Positions 1 through 7,909 of a stretch of 64,000 bases of DNA are shown here, one piece after another; position 1 is the first letter of the stretch, and every line of letters begins with the position of its first letter. A program made the position numbers and the translations under genes. Where the stretch lies: positions 1 to 64,000 of the forward strand of contig CANGYY010000006.1 in assembly GCA_947458585.1 (NCBI GenBank), read 5' to 3'. The stretch comes from Cyclobacteriaceae bacterium. Lineage in GTDB: Bacteria > Bacteroidota > Bacteroidia > Cytophagales > Cyclobacteriaceae. The notes under the pieces were generated by a model. It was not told the origin of the DNA. It saw nothing but the letters and a program-made list of their open reading frames with translations, and searched no databases.

Positions 1-1
1 T

Positions 2-298
2 AAGACTAGAGAATTGTTTGGAAAAGTAATTCTTGAATCCAAAACCATCCTATGGAATGGCCCGATGGGTGTATTTGAAATGGAGTCTTTCAACAAAGGA
101 ACCAAAGCCATTGCAGAATATGTGGCGGAAGCGACGCGTCATGGAGCCTTCTCGCTTATCGGTGGAGGTGATTCTGCCGCAGCAGTAAATAAGTTTGGCT
201 ACACCGACCAGGTATCTTACGTATCTACGGGTGGTGGGGCCCTCTTGGAGCACATGGAAGGAAAAGTACTTCCAGGAGTGGCTGCCTTGGCGCAGTAA
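2..298 (+). CDS. pgk: Phosphoglycerate kinase, C-terminal part (5' end outside window)
   Basis: Frame open to the left edge; WNGPMGVFE and [17 protein letters not shown] motifs typical of the PGK C-terminus. Confidence 0.96.
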   Translation, partial: KTRELFGKVILESKTILWNGPMGVFEMESFNKGTKAIAEYVAEATRHGAFSLIGGGDSAAAVNKFGYTDQVSYVSTGGGALLEHMEGKVLPGVAALAQ

Positions 299-316
299 TA
301 CGCACCCAATTCAATC

Positions 317-352
317 AAAAAAGGCTGCTTCGCAAACGAGGCAGCCTTTTTT
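317..352 (+). terminator. Intrinsic terminator after pgk
   Basis: aaggctgcttcgcaaacgaggcagcctttttt: hairpin plus T-run. Confidence 0.85.
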
Positions 353-373
353 ATGCATTTGACAAAATGGGCA

Positions 374-1228
374 TCAACGGAGAAACCTGATCTCCGCTAG
401 TACGGGAAAGTGGTCAGAGGGGTATTTTTTGCCGTAGTTGTCTGTCAAAATTCCATGGCGCAGCACTTCGATCTTTCCCTGTACAAAAATATGGTCAATG
501 ATACCATCCGGCATTCGATCCCATTCGAAGGCGGTAAAGGTGCCTTTCGGGCCGTAGGAGGGAAGTTTAGAAATCAATCGAGCATCCTTCCAACTTTCTT
601 GGGCGAGGATCACCTGATAGGCTGGATTGTCAGGAGTCACATTGAAGTCACCCATCCAGACTACTGGGAGATTTTCCCGATTCAGTTCTTTAATTTTTGC
701 CTGCACGAGTTTGCTGCTTTCTTCTCTGGCCTGCTGCCCGATATGGTCGTAGTGTACATTGAATACATAAAATCGCTCCCCTTCTGCTGAAACAAATTTT
801 CCCCAGGTACAGACCCGATTTAAGGCAGCATCCCATCCCTTGCTGGGTTGGTCAGGTGTCGGCGAAAGCCAAAAAGTCCCCGATTCTTCTAATCGGTAGC
901 GGCTGGGATCGTAGTGGATAGGCGAAAATTCCCCTTTGGCTTTCCCATCATCTCTCCCAACACCAACAGATGCATAGCCCAGGCCTTCATTGAGTTCCTT
1001 CAACTGATGCGCAAGCACCTCTTGAGTGCCTACGATACCGATTTGATGAAATTGAATCAACTGGATGACTTGAGTGGCCCGATCTTTCCAGAGGTTTCCT
1101 ACATCGTTGGGATTATCCCACCGGATATTGAAGCTGGCGAGTCGGTGGGTTTGGGCGGAAATTTGATTTGGCTGTAATCCGAAAAAGGAAAATATAGCAA
1201 GGAAGAAAAGGATACGGGTAACTGACAT
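374..1228 (-). CDS. Endonuclease/exonuclease/phosphatase family protein, secreted
   Basis: SFNIRWDN, GTQEV, GDFNVTPDNPAY, DHIFV, SDHFPV motifs; signal peptide; start chosen at the internal Met (MSVTRILFF). Confidence 0.9.
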   Translation of the reverse strand: MSVTRILFFLAIFSFFGLQPNQISAQTHRLASFNIRWDNPNDVGNLWKDRATQVIQLIQFHQIGIVGTQEVLAHQLKELNEGLGYASVGVGRDDGKAKGEFSPIHYDPSRYRLEESGTFWLSPTPDQPSKGWDAALNRVCTWGKFVSAEGERFYVFNVHYDHIGQQAREESSKLVQAKIKELNRENLPVVWMGDFNVTPDNPAYQVILAQESWKDARLISKLPSYGPKGTFTAFEWDRMPDGIIDHIFVQGKIEVLRHGILTDNYGKKYPSDHFPVLAEIRFLR

Positions 1229-1290
1229 AATTTGGAAACAAATTCGTGAATTGATGGCTTTCACTTAAAATTGCCTATTAATTTCATGAA

Positions 1291-2181
1291 ATGAAAACGA
1301 TTCAACCCAAAGACCTATCGACCCCTGAGTTGCAAGCTCTTTTGCAGGGTGCCGTGGCTCCTCGGCCCATTGCTTTTGTGAGCAGTATCAATGGGGCTGG
1401 AGCCGTTAATTTAAGCCCTTTTTCTTTTTTTAACCTGTTTAGTGCCAATCCTCCCATCCTGGTTTTCTCTCCTTCCCGGAGGGTGCGCGATAAGAGTACC
1501 AAGCATACCTTGGAAAACGTGCTTGAGGTGCCCGAAGTAGTCATTCATGTGGTGGGCCATAGTTTGGTGGAACAAATGTCCCTTGCCAGTACAGAATATG
1601 GGAAAGGGGTCAATGAATTTGTCAAGGCAGGATTGACCGAAGTTCCCTCCAATCTAGTATCTCCACCTCGGGTGAAAGAAGCCCCCTTGGCTTTTGAGTG
1701 CCGTGTGAATCAGGTGATTTCCCTAGGAGAAGAAGGTGGCGCAGGCAACTTGGTTATCTGTGAGGTCCTTCAAATTCACTTGGATGAGCGAATTTTGGAT
1801 GCTTCAGGAGCCATTGCGCCGCTAAAATTGAATCCTGTAGCGCGTTTGGGTGGAAATTGGTATACCAAAATCACAGCAGAATCCTTGTTTCAAATCCCCA
1901 AGCCCTTGACAACCCTAGGAATAGGGGTAGATCAGATTCCGGAGGAAATTCGCTTCAGCCCTGTGCTTACGGGGAATAATCTAGGCCGATTGGGTAATGT
2001 GGAGCAACTTCCAAGTCCAGAAGAGGTAGCCGCTTTTGGGAGTACACCAGAAATGCTGGAACTAAAAAAGCGGTTTCAACTCGATCCAGAATCTTGGATG
2101 GATCACCTGCATTCCTGGGCCAAAGAGGAATTGGAATCCGGTGATGTGGATCTCGCTTGGAAAATACTTTTACAAAAATAA
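1291..2181 (+). CDS. Flavin reductase family protein (FMN-binding split barrel)
   Basis: APRPIAFVSSINGAGAVNLSPFSFFN typical of the family. Confidence 0.9.
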   Translation: MKTIQPKDLSTPELQALLQGAVAPRPIAFVSSINGAGAVNLSPFSFFNLFSANPPILVFSPSRRVRDKSTKHTLENVLEVPEVVIHVVGHSLVEQMSLASTEYGKGVNEFVKAGLTEVPSNLVSPPRVKEAPLAFECRVNQVISLGEEGGAGNLVICEVLQIHLDERILDASGAIAPLKLNPVARLGGNWYTKITAESLFQIPKPLTTLGIGVDQIPEEIRFSPVLTGNNLGRLGNVEQLPSPEEVAAFGSTPEMLELKKRFQLDPESWMDHLHSWAKEELESGDVDLAWKILLQK

Positions 2182-2185
2182 GGAC

Positions 2186-2217
2186 AAAAAAAACTCAGCC
2201 CGAAAGCTGAGTTTTTC
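2186..2217. terminator. Bidirectional terminator between convergent genes
   Basis: aaaaaaaactcagcccgaaagctgagttttt. Confidence 0.85.
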
Positions 2218-2219
2218 AA

Positions 2220-3986
2220 TTACTTGATTACCAGATCTTGAGGCATCCGTACCTGCACGCCCTGGTAGTTTTTGAGTTGCTGAATTTTTTGGTAGAGAGG
2301 GTATTGCTCTCCCAATTGAGATTGAAGAATTCGAACCTGTACTTGATCGGAGAAATTGAGCATCAATTCTTCAAACCATGGTTTTTTCTCTGGGTAGTAC
2401 ACCACTCGGTAATCCTCTCCAGCATTGATCTTTGCAGCGGCGATGCCAACGGCTGTATCCAATCCCCCTAATACATCCACCAATCCACGCGCTTTGGCTT
2501 GCGTTCCTGTCCAAACTCTTCCAGAAGCTACTTTGCGAACTGAATCGGGGTGCATCCCTCTACCCTCAGCTACTCGAGAAATGAAGGTCTCGTAGCCATC
2601 TTCAACACTGGATTGGATGATAGTTCGTTCTACCTCAGTCAAAGGTCTGGCCATATTTCCAAAATCAGAGAGTTCTCCTGTGGAAACCACATCTGTTGTC
2701 ACTCCCAACTTGTCATTGACCAGTTCCTGGACATTGAACAAAATTCCAAAGATGCCAATGGAACCAGTGATCGTGTTGGGCTGGGCCACAATCGTATCTG
2801 CTGGTGCGGAAATGTAATAGCCTCCTGAGGCGGCTACTTCACCCATGGAAACAATGAGGGGCTTGGCCTTTTTGGCCTCCGACATTTCTCTCCAAATTAC
2901 GTCTGAAGCAAGAATAGATCCTCCTGGAGAGTTCACACGCAAGACTATGGCCTTGATGTTTTCGTCTTTCCGTGCCTTGCGGATTTCTTTGGCAAATTTT
3001 TCCGAGCTGATCGCTCCTTCAGCATTTCCATCCACAATCTCTCCTTCGGCAAGGATTACTGCAATTCGGTTGGCTGAGGAAATATTTTTGCTTTTTGCTT
3101 GACTTCCTAGTTCGGTGGCATTGATGGTGGAGATCTGGTCCTCCTCCTTCAATCCTAGTTTTTCTTTGAGAATGCTGTGCACCTCATCTTCATATTTGAG
3201 GGACGTGGCAAGCTTGTAGGTCACTGCATCTTTTGGCTTACGAACGAGCATCTGCTTGTTGATCAGGACCAAGCTGTCTTTGGCGATTTTTCGCGAAGTA
3301 GCAATCAAGTCAATTGCATGATTATTGATGTCATCCAAAAAATACTGGGTTTGTAGTCGGTTTTCATCACTCATTTTATCTAAAATGAAGGGTTCTACCG
3401 CACTTTTAAATTCACCTACACGGAAAACCTCGGGCTTGATCCCTACTTTTTCAAAAAATCCCTTGAGGAAAATTCCTTCAGAGGAGAAGCCGTTGAAGTC
3501 AATGCCCCCCAATGGATTTAAGTAAACTTCATCCGCCACTGAGGCTAAAAAATACCCCCCTTCGGAATAGGCTTCATCGTATGCGACAATAAACTTGCCT
3601 GATTCTTTAAAGTCCTGTAAGGCTTCACGAAGCTCTAGTAGTCCGGCTTGTCCTGCGCCAAAAAGGCCTGCATTTAAGTAGATTCCTTTGATTTTCTCAT
3701 TGGTTTTTGCCTCTGCTATTGCTTTTTTCAGGTTGACCAAACCTGCTGAATTATCCCCTCCAAAGGGATCTAGAAAAGATCCAAATACCAAATCCTCCTC
3801 AGAAGTACGCTCCACCAAGGTGCGCCCATTTAAATCAAGGTGAAGAATGGAATTTTCTTCCAAGGTAACTTCTTCCTCTGAAGATGAGGCTGCCATCCCC
3901 AAAAGGGCAAAAATAATAACCAAAGCGACAATGCTAAAAGCGAATAGGCCGACAATAACAGCCAAAACATTACCTAGAAACTTCAT
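2220..3986 (-). CDS. sppA: Signal peptide peptidase SppA, 67K type
   Basis: Two-domain S49 peptidase; RVNSPGGS, GEVAASGGYYIS, NTITGSIGIFG. Confidence 0.95.
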   Translation of the reverse strand: MKFLGNVLAVIVGLFAFSIVALVIIFALLGMAASSSEEEVTLEENSILHLDLNGRTLVERTSEEDLVFGSFLDPFGGDNSAGLVNLKKAIAEAKTNEKIKGIYLNAGLFGAGQAGLLELREALQDFKESGKFIVAYDEAYSEGGYFLASVADEVYLNPLGGIDFNGFSSEGIFLKGFFEKVGIKPEVFRVGEFKSAVEPFILDKMSDENRLQTQYFLDDINNHAIDLIATSRKIAKDSLVLINKQMLVRKPKDAVTYKLATSLKYEDEVHSILKEKLGLKEEDQISTINATELGSQAKSKNISSANRIAVILAEGEIVDGNAEGAISSEKFAKEIRKARKDENIKAIVLRVNSPGGSILASDVIWREMSEAKKAKPLIVSMGEVAASGGYYISAPADTIVAQPNTITGSIGIFGILFNVQELVNDKLGVTTDVVSTGELSDFGNMARPLTEVERTIIQSSVEDGYETFISRVAEGRGMHPDSVRKVASGRVWTGTQAKARGLVDVLGGLDTAVGIAAAKINAGEDYRVVYYPEKKPWFEELMLNFSDQVQVRILQSQLGEQYPLYQKIQQLKNYQGVQVRMPQDLVIK

Positions 3987-4055
3987 AGTAGTTTAATTTA
4001 GACTGTAAATTTAGCCTAATTTGGGCCAGTTTTACAAGAATTATGCAAACGAGAA

Positions 4056-4550
4056 ATGGAAACAAAGGTTGTCCTTGGAATAGGCGGAAATAAAGGAGAT
4101 CGTGCCAGCTATTTAGCCAAGGCTAGAGAGGCCTTATCCCGGGAGCTAATCCTAATTTCTAGTTCCCAAGTCTATGAATCAGAAGCCTGGGGAGGTGTGG
4201 CTACCAATGGAAATTTCCTGAATCAAGTGCTCCTCATCCAAACTAGCATGGAGCCTTTATCCTTGTTGCAACTGACACAGAAGATTGAACATGCGCTGGG
4301 AAGAACTCGGGAACAGCATTGGGGAGACCGGACCATCGATATTGATATCCTTTATTTTGGTGACCTTGTCAGTAACGATTCCCAACTCATGCTACCACAT
4401 CCTTACCTTTCAGAGCGCAGATTTGTACTTCAACCCTTGGCGGAAATTCTCCCATTTAAAAAACATCCTGTTTCTGGTAAGACTTCCTTAGAACTTTTGG
4501 CAGCGTGTTCAGATTTTGGGAAGGTTTCCATTTGGAAAATGGAAGAATAA
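4056..4550 (+). CDS. folK: 2-amino-4-hydroxy-6-hydroxymethyldihydropteridine diphosphokinase
   Basis: GIGGNKGDR..., WGDRTIDIDILYFGD, LPHPYLSERRFVLQPL. Confidence 0.95.
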   Translation: METKVVLGIGGNKGDRASYLAKAREALSRELILISSSQVYESEAWGGVATNGNFLNQVLLIQTSMEPLSLLQLTQKIEHALGRTREQHWGDRTIDIDILYFGDLVSNDSQLMLPHPYLSERRFVLQPLAEILPFKKHPVSGKTSLELLAACSDFGKVSIWKMEE

Positions 4551-4580
4551 AAAAATCCCACCTGCAAAAGGTGGGATTTT
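4549..4580. terminator. Bidirectional terminator folK/fabD
   Basis: aaaaaaatcccacctgcaaaaggtgggatttt. Confidence 0.85.
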
Positions 4581-4584
4581 GTAC

Positions 4585-5460
4585 TTAAAGACCTGAGACA
4601 AGAGCCTCAGGATGTATTTTTTTGACCAATCCTTGGAGTACTTTTCCTGGGCCACATTCTACAAATTCTGTTGCTCCATCGGCTACCATTTGCTGCACGG
4701 ATTGGGTCCATTTTACAGGGGCAGTCAGTTGGGCGATTAGGTTGGCTTTGATGGCTGCCACATCCGTTACTGCCGTCGTACTCACGTTTTGGTAAATAGG
4801 GCAGATCGGCGTGTGAAACTGAGTTTCTTCGATGGCTTTTTGAAGTTTCTCCCGAGCGGGCTCCATCAATGGAGAGTGGAAGGCACCTCCCACAGGTAGG
4901 GGAAGGGCTCTTTTTGCTCCCGCAGCCTTAAGTAGTTCACAGGCGATTTCAATGCCTTTGGTGGATCCGGAGATAACGAGTTGACCCGGACAGTTGTAAT
5001 TGGCGGCTACCACGACCTCTTCAGTGATTCCAGCACAGATTTCTTCAACGACCTGGTCTTCTAATCCCAAGATCGCCGCCATGGAGGATGGGTTAATCTC
5101 ACAGGCTTCCTGCATGGCTTGCGCACGCTGAAATACCAAGGAAAGCCCATCTTCAAAGCTCAAAACGCCGTTGGCCACAAGTGCGGAAAATTCACCCAAG
5201 GAATGACCCGCAACCATGTCAGGAGCAAAATCAGGTGTAGTTTTTGCCAAGATCACGGAGTGCAAAAAGATAGCAGGCTGCGTTACTTTAGTTTGCTTGA
5301 GTTCTTCTTCTGTGCCTTCAAAAAGGATGTCTGTAATTCGAAACCTCAAGATCTCATTTGCTTTTTCAAACAAGGCTTTGGCCTCTGAATTTTCTTCGTA
5401 AAGGGACTTGCCCATTCCTGGGAATTGGGCTCCCTGGCCCGGAAATACAATCGCTTTCAT
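4585..5460 (-). CDS. fabD: ACP S-malonyltransferase
   Basis: FPGQGAQFPGMGK, GHSLGEFSALVA, GGAFHSPLM, ECGPGKVL. Confidence 0.96.
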   Translation of the reverse strand: MKAIVFPGQGAQFPGMGKSLYEENSEAKALFEKANEILRFRITDILFEGTEEELKQTKVTQPAIFLHSVILAKTTPDFAPDMVAGHSLGEFSALVANGVLSFEDGLSLVFQRAQAMQEACEINPSSMAAILGLEDQVVEEICAGITEEVVVAANYNCPGQLVISGSTKGIEIACELLKAAGAKRALPLPVGGAFHSPLMEPAREKLQKAIEETQFHTPICPIYQNVSTTAVTDVAAIKANLIAQLTAPVKWTQSVQQMVADGATEFVECGPGKVLQGLVKKIHPEALVSGL

Positions 5461-5523
5461 TTCTTAAGATGAGGATTTTGAAGCCTCAAATATAGCGTTT
5501 TTTGCTCTCCAAAGGGAAAGAGA

Positions 5524-6450
5524 TTAAAAGCTATCGAGGGTGGGGAAGTGGGTAGAAAGGACCTTTTTTCGATTCTCTGATAGCCAGCGAATAAATGCTT
5601 TGACTGCAGGAGAGTGCTTTTTTTGTTTCAGCCAGATGAGTTTCCAATCTGCTTTTAGTGGAAGTCCGGGTAATTCTAGCAGTGAAATTCGTCCCTCCTT
5701 GAGTTCTTGTGCCATGGAAAAATTGGAAAGCAAAGAAGCGCCCAAACCTGCCATGACCGCCTGCTTTACCGCTTCGTTAGTGGCGAGTTCTAGGTTGCTT
5801 TCTACGTGTATATCGCGTTCCTGAAAAAATTTCTCCATCATGGTACGGGTGCCAGAGCCTTTTTCCCGAACAAGGAAGGGTACCTTTTCCCATTTTCCTT
5901 CTTTAATGGCGGCAGCATAGGCCTCCTTTTTTTCCGGGGAACAAGCCAAATACCATTTATTTTCTGCTAGTTGGATGCTTTCCAAATCCAATTCATCGGG
6001 CCATAGGGACACCAAAGCCAGATCTGTGGAATTTTCCTGTAAGTGAGCCAATACTTTGTAACGATTGGAAACTTCCAGGCTGATTTCTACATGGGGGTGG
6101 ATTTTCATGAAATCTGCCATCAGGTAGGGGATGATGTATTTCCCTGTGGAAACAGCAGAGATTCGAATTTTTCCTCCAAGCAGCCCCTTCAGTTCCAACA
6201 TTTTTTCCTCGATCTGCCCAAGTTCTCCAAAAATCCGGTCTGCCGTATCCACCAACTCCTGTCCAAACTCGGTGATGTGGATTCGCTTTCCAATGATTTC
6301 CGTGAGGGGCACTTCAAACTGTTCCTGTAAGTTTTTCAATTGGATTGAGACCGCGGGTTGGGTCATGCTCATTGCTTCTGCTGCTTTGGTGATGCTTTGG
6401 AACTTGGCAATGGCTTGAAAAGCCTTCAATTGATGTAGGGTGATATTCAT
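5524..6450 (-). CDS. LysR family transcriptional regulator (CbbR/CmpR-like)
   Basis: N-terminal LysR HTH (LHQLKAFQAIAKFQSITKAAEAMSMTQPAVSIQLKNLQ); start chosen at the internal Met (MNITLHQLKAF). Confidence 0.92.
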   Translation of the reverse strand: MNITLHQLKAFQAIAKFQSITKAAEAMSMTQPAVSIQLKNLQEQFEVPLTEIIGKRIHITEFGQELVDTADRIFGELGQIEEKMLELKGLLGGKIRISAVSTGKYIIPYLMADFMKIHPHVEISLEVSNRYKVLAHLQENSTDLALVSLWPDELDLESIQLAENKWYLACSPEKKEAYAAAIKEGKWEKVPFLVREKGSGTRTMMEKFFQERDIHVESNLELATNEAVKQAVMAGLGASLLSNFSMAQELKEGRISLLELPGLPLKADWKLIWLKQKKHSPAVKAFIRWLSENRKKVLSTHFPTLDSF

Positions 6451-6471
6451 AAAGTAAATTAATTTAAAAAC

Positions 6472-6495
6472 CATAACGAATAAAAAATTATTATG
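6472..6495. promoter_or_regulatory. Possible LysR operator in the divergent lysR-sbtA intergenic region
   Basis: Dyad CATAA-N14-TTATG, with an outer dyad aaagtaaa (6451-6458) / tttacttt (6497-6504). Confidence 0.35.
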
Positions 6496-6536
6496 TTTTA
6501 CTTTTTTTGAAAAGTAGCAAGGGTGATATTTGCGCC

Positions 6537-7496
6537 ATGGATTTTCAAATTCTTCTGAATAACCTTACCAACCCAAGTTTGCTCTTTTTTGTATTGGGCA
6601 TCTTGGCAGTCAAGTTGAAAAGTGATTTAGAGATTCCTGCCACGAGTGCCAAGTTCATCGCGCTCTACTTGATGATCTCCATTGGCTTTAAAGGTGGACA
6701 AGAATTGTCCCACAGCGCCTTCAGTACCACCATCCTTTGGTCGCTAGGTTTTGGGGTTTTTCTTTCTGCGGCTATTCCTTTCTACACCTTCTTTCTCTTA
6801 AAACGAAAACTGGGAGTTCCCAATGCAGCTGCAATCTCGGCCGCTTATGGCTCCATTTCAGCAGTGACCTTTGTGGCTGCTGCAGCTTTTTTGGAGGTTC
6901 AAGGAGTTACTTTTGGCGGCTATATGGTAGCCGTAATGGCTTTGATGGAAGCCCCTGCCATTATTTCAGGGATGATTTTGCTCCGCAAATTTACTCCCTC
7001 GAAAACTGAAGGCGGGTTCAAGCAAATGATCATACATGCCTTTACCAACGGTTCTGTACTATTGATTTTGGGAAGTTTGGTGATTGGCTTGATTGCCGAT
7101 GAAAAGCAAGCCGAAGGAATCAAACCCTTTGTAACGGATATTTTCAAAGGGTTTTTGGCGGTTTTCTTACTGGACATGGGAATCAGCAGTGGTAGGAAAC
7201 TGAAGGCTTTTTTCAAGACGGGCTATTTTTCTTCCCTGTTTGCGATTCTGGTACCACTAGTCAATGGGGTGGTCGTCGCTTATGTCAGCCAATGGATTAG
7301 TCCCGAAGTTGGGGATCGATTAATTTTTGCTATTCTGGCTGCTTCTGCCTCCTACATTGCCGTTCCTGCAGCGATGAAGTTATCCAATCCAGAGGCGGAC
7401 GAAGGGTTGTACGTACCCATGGCTTTGGCAGTCACTTTTCCGTTCAACCTGACTCTCGGAATGCCGATCTATTGGATGATTATCCAGGCAACCTAA
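6537..7496 (+). CDS. Sodium-dependent bicarbonate transport family permease (SbtA-like)
   Basis: MDFQILLNNLTNPSLLFFVLGILAVKLKSDLEIP..., GFKGGQEL, DMGISSGRKL, about 10 TM segments. Confidence 0.9.
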   Translation: MDFQILLNNLTNPSLLFFVLGILAVKLKSDLEIPATSAKFIALYLMISIGFKGGQELSHSAFSTTILWSLGFGVFLSAAIPFYTFFLLKRKLGVPNAAAISAAYGSISAVTFVAAAAFLEVQGVTFGGYMVAVMALMEAPAIISGMILLRKFTPSKTEGGFKQMIIHAFTNGSVLLILGSLVIGLIADEKQAEGIKPFVTDIFKGFLAVFLLDMGISSGRKLKAFFKTGYFSSLFAILVPLVNGVVVAYVSQWISPEVGDRLIFAILAASASYIAVPAAMKLSNPEADEGLYVPMALAVTFPFNLTLGMPIYWMIIQAT

Positions 7497-7909
7497 AGGG
7501 GGTAATCCAGAGGTAAAAATCGTGCTCTTTCTGAAGGAGTAGGCATTCTGCAACTTTCTCTTCTGCCAAACCAAGCATAGCGATTAGCTCCAATCCATTG
7601 GTAGATACTGTCCCGAAAACCTTTTGGAAGAATTATCAAGGGATAAAGTAACGGCCAGCCTCTACGAAGCTGTCGCGCTACCCGTAAGGCTGCTGTACTC
7701 CCAAGGTAGACCTTCCCTTTTTCCACCAAAATTAGGCTGTCCAAGTAAGTGGAAGGGTAGTCGAAGTGCTTCAGTACGCGCTGCCCCGCAGGACTTTGCA
7801 TGGCTGCAAAGCGTAGGTTTTTCTTGGTATCCCGCTTCAATACAAAATCCACTGAGGCATTGCAAAGGCTACAGTGTCCATCAAAAAGCAGGATGGAAGG
7901 AGCCTCCAT
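7493..7909 (-). CDS. DCC family thiol-disulfide oxidoreductase
   Basis: LFDGHCSLCNASVDFVLKRD motif; TAATG overlap with the upstream gene. Confidence 0.92.
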   Translation of the reverse strand: MEAPSILLFDGHCSLCNASVDFVLKRDTKKNLRFAAMQSPAGQRVLKHFDYPSTYLDSLILVEKGKVYLGSTAALRVARQLRRGWPLLYPLIILPKGFRDSIYQWIGANRYAWFGRRESCRMPTPSERARFLPLDYPL

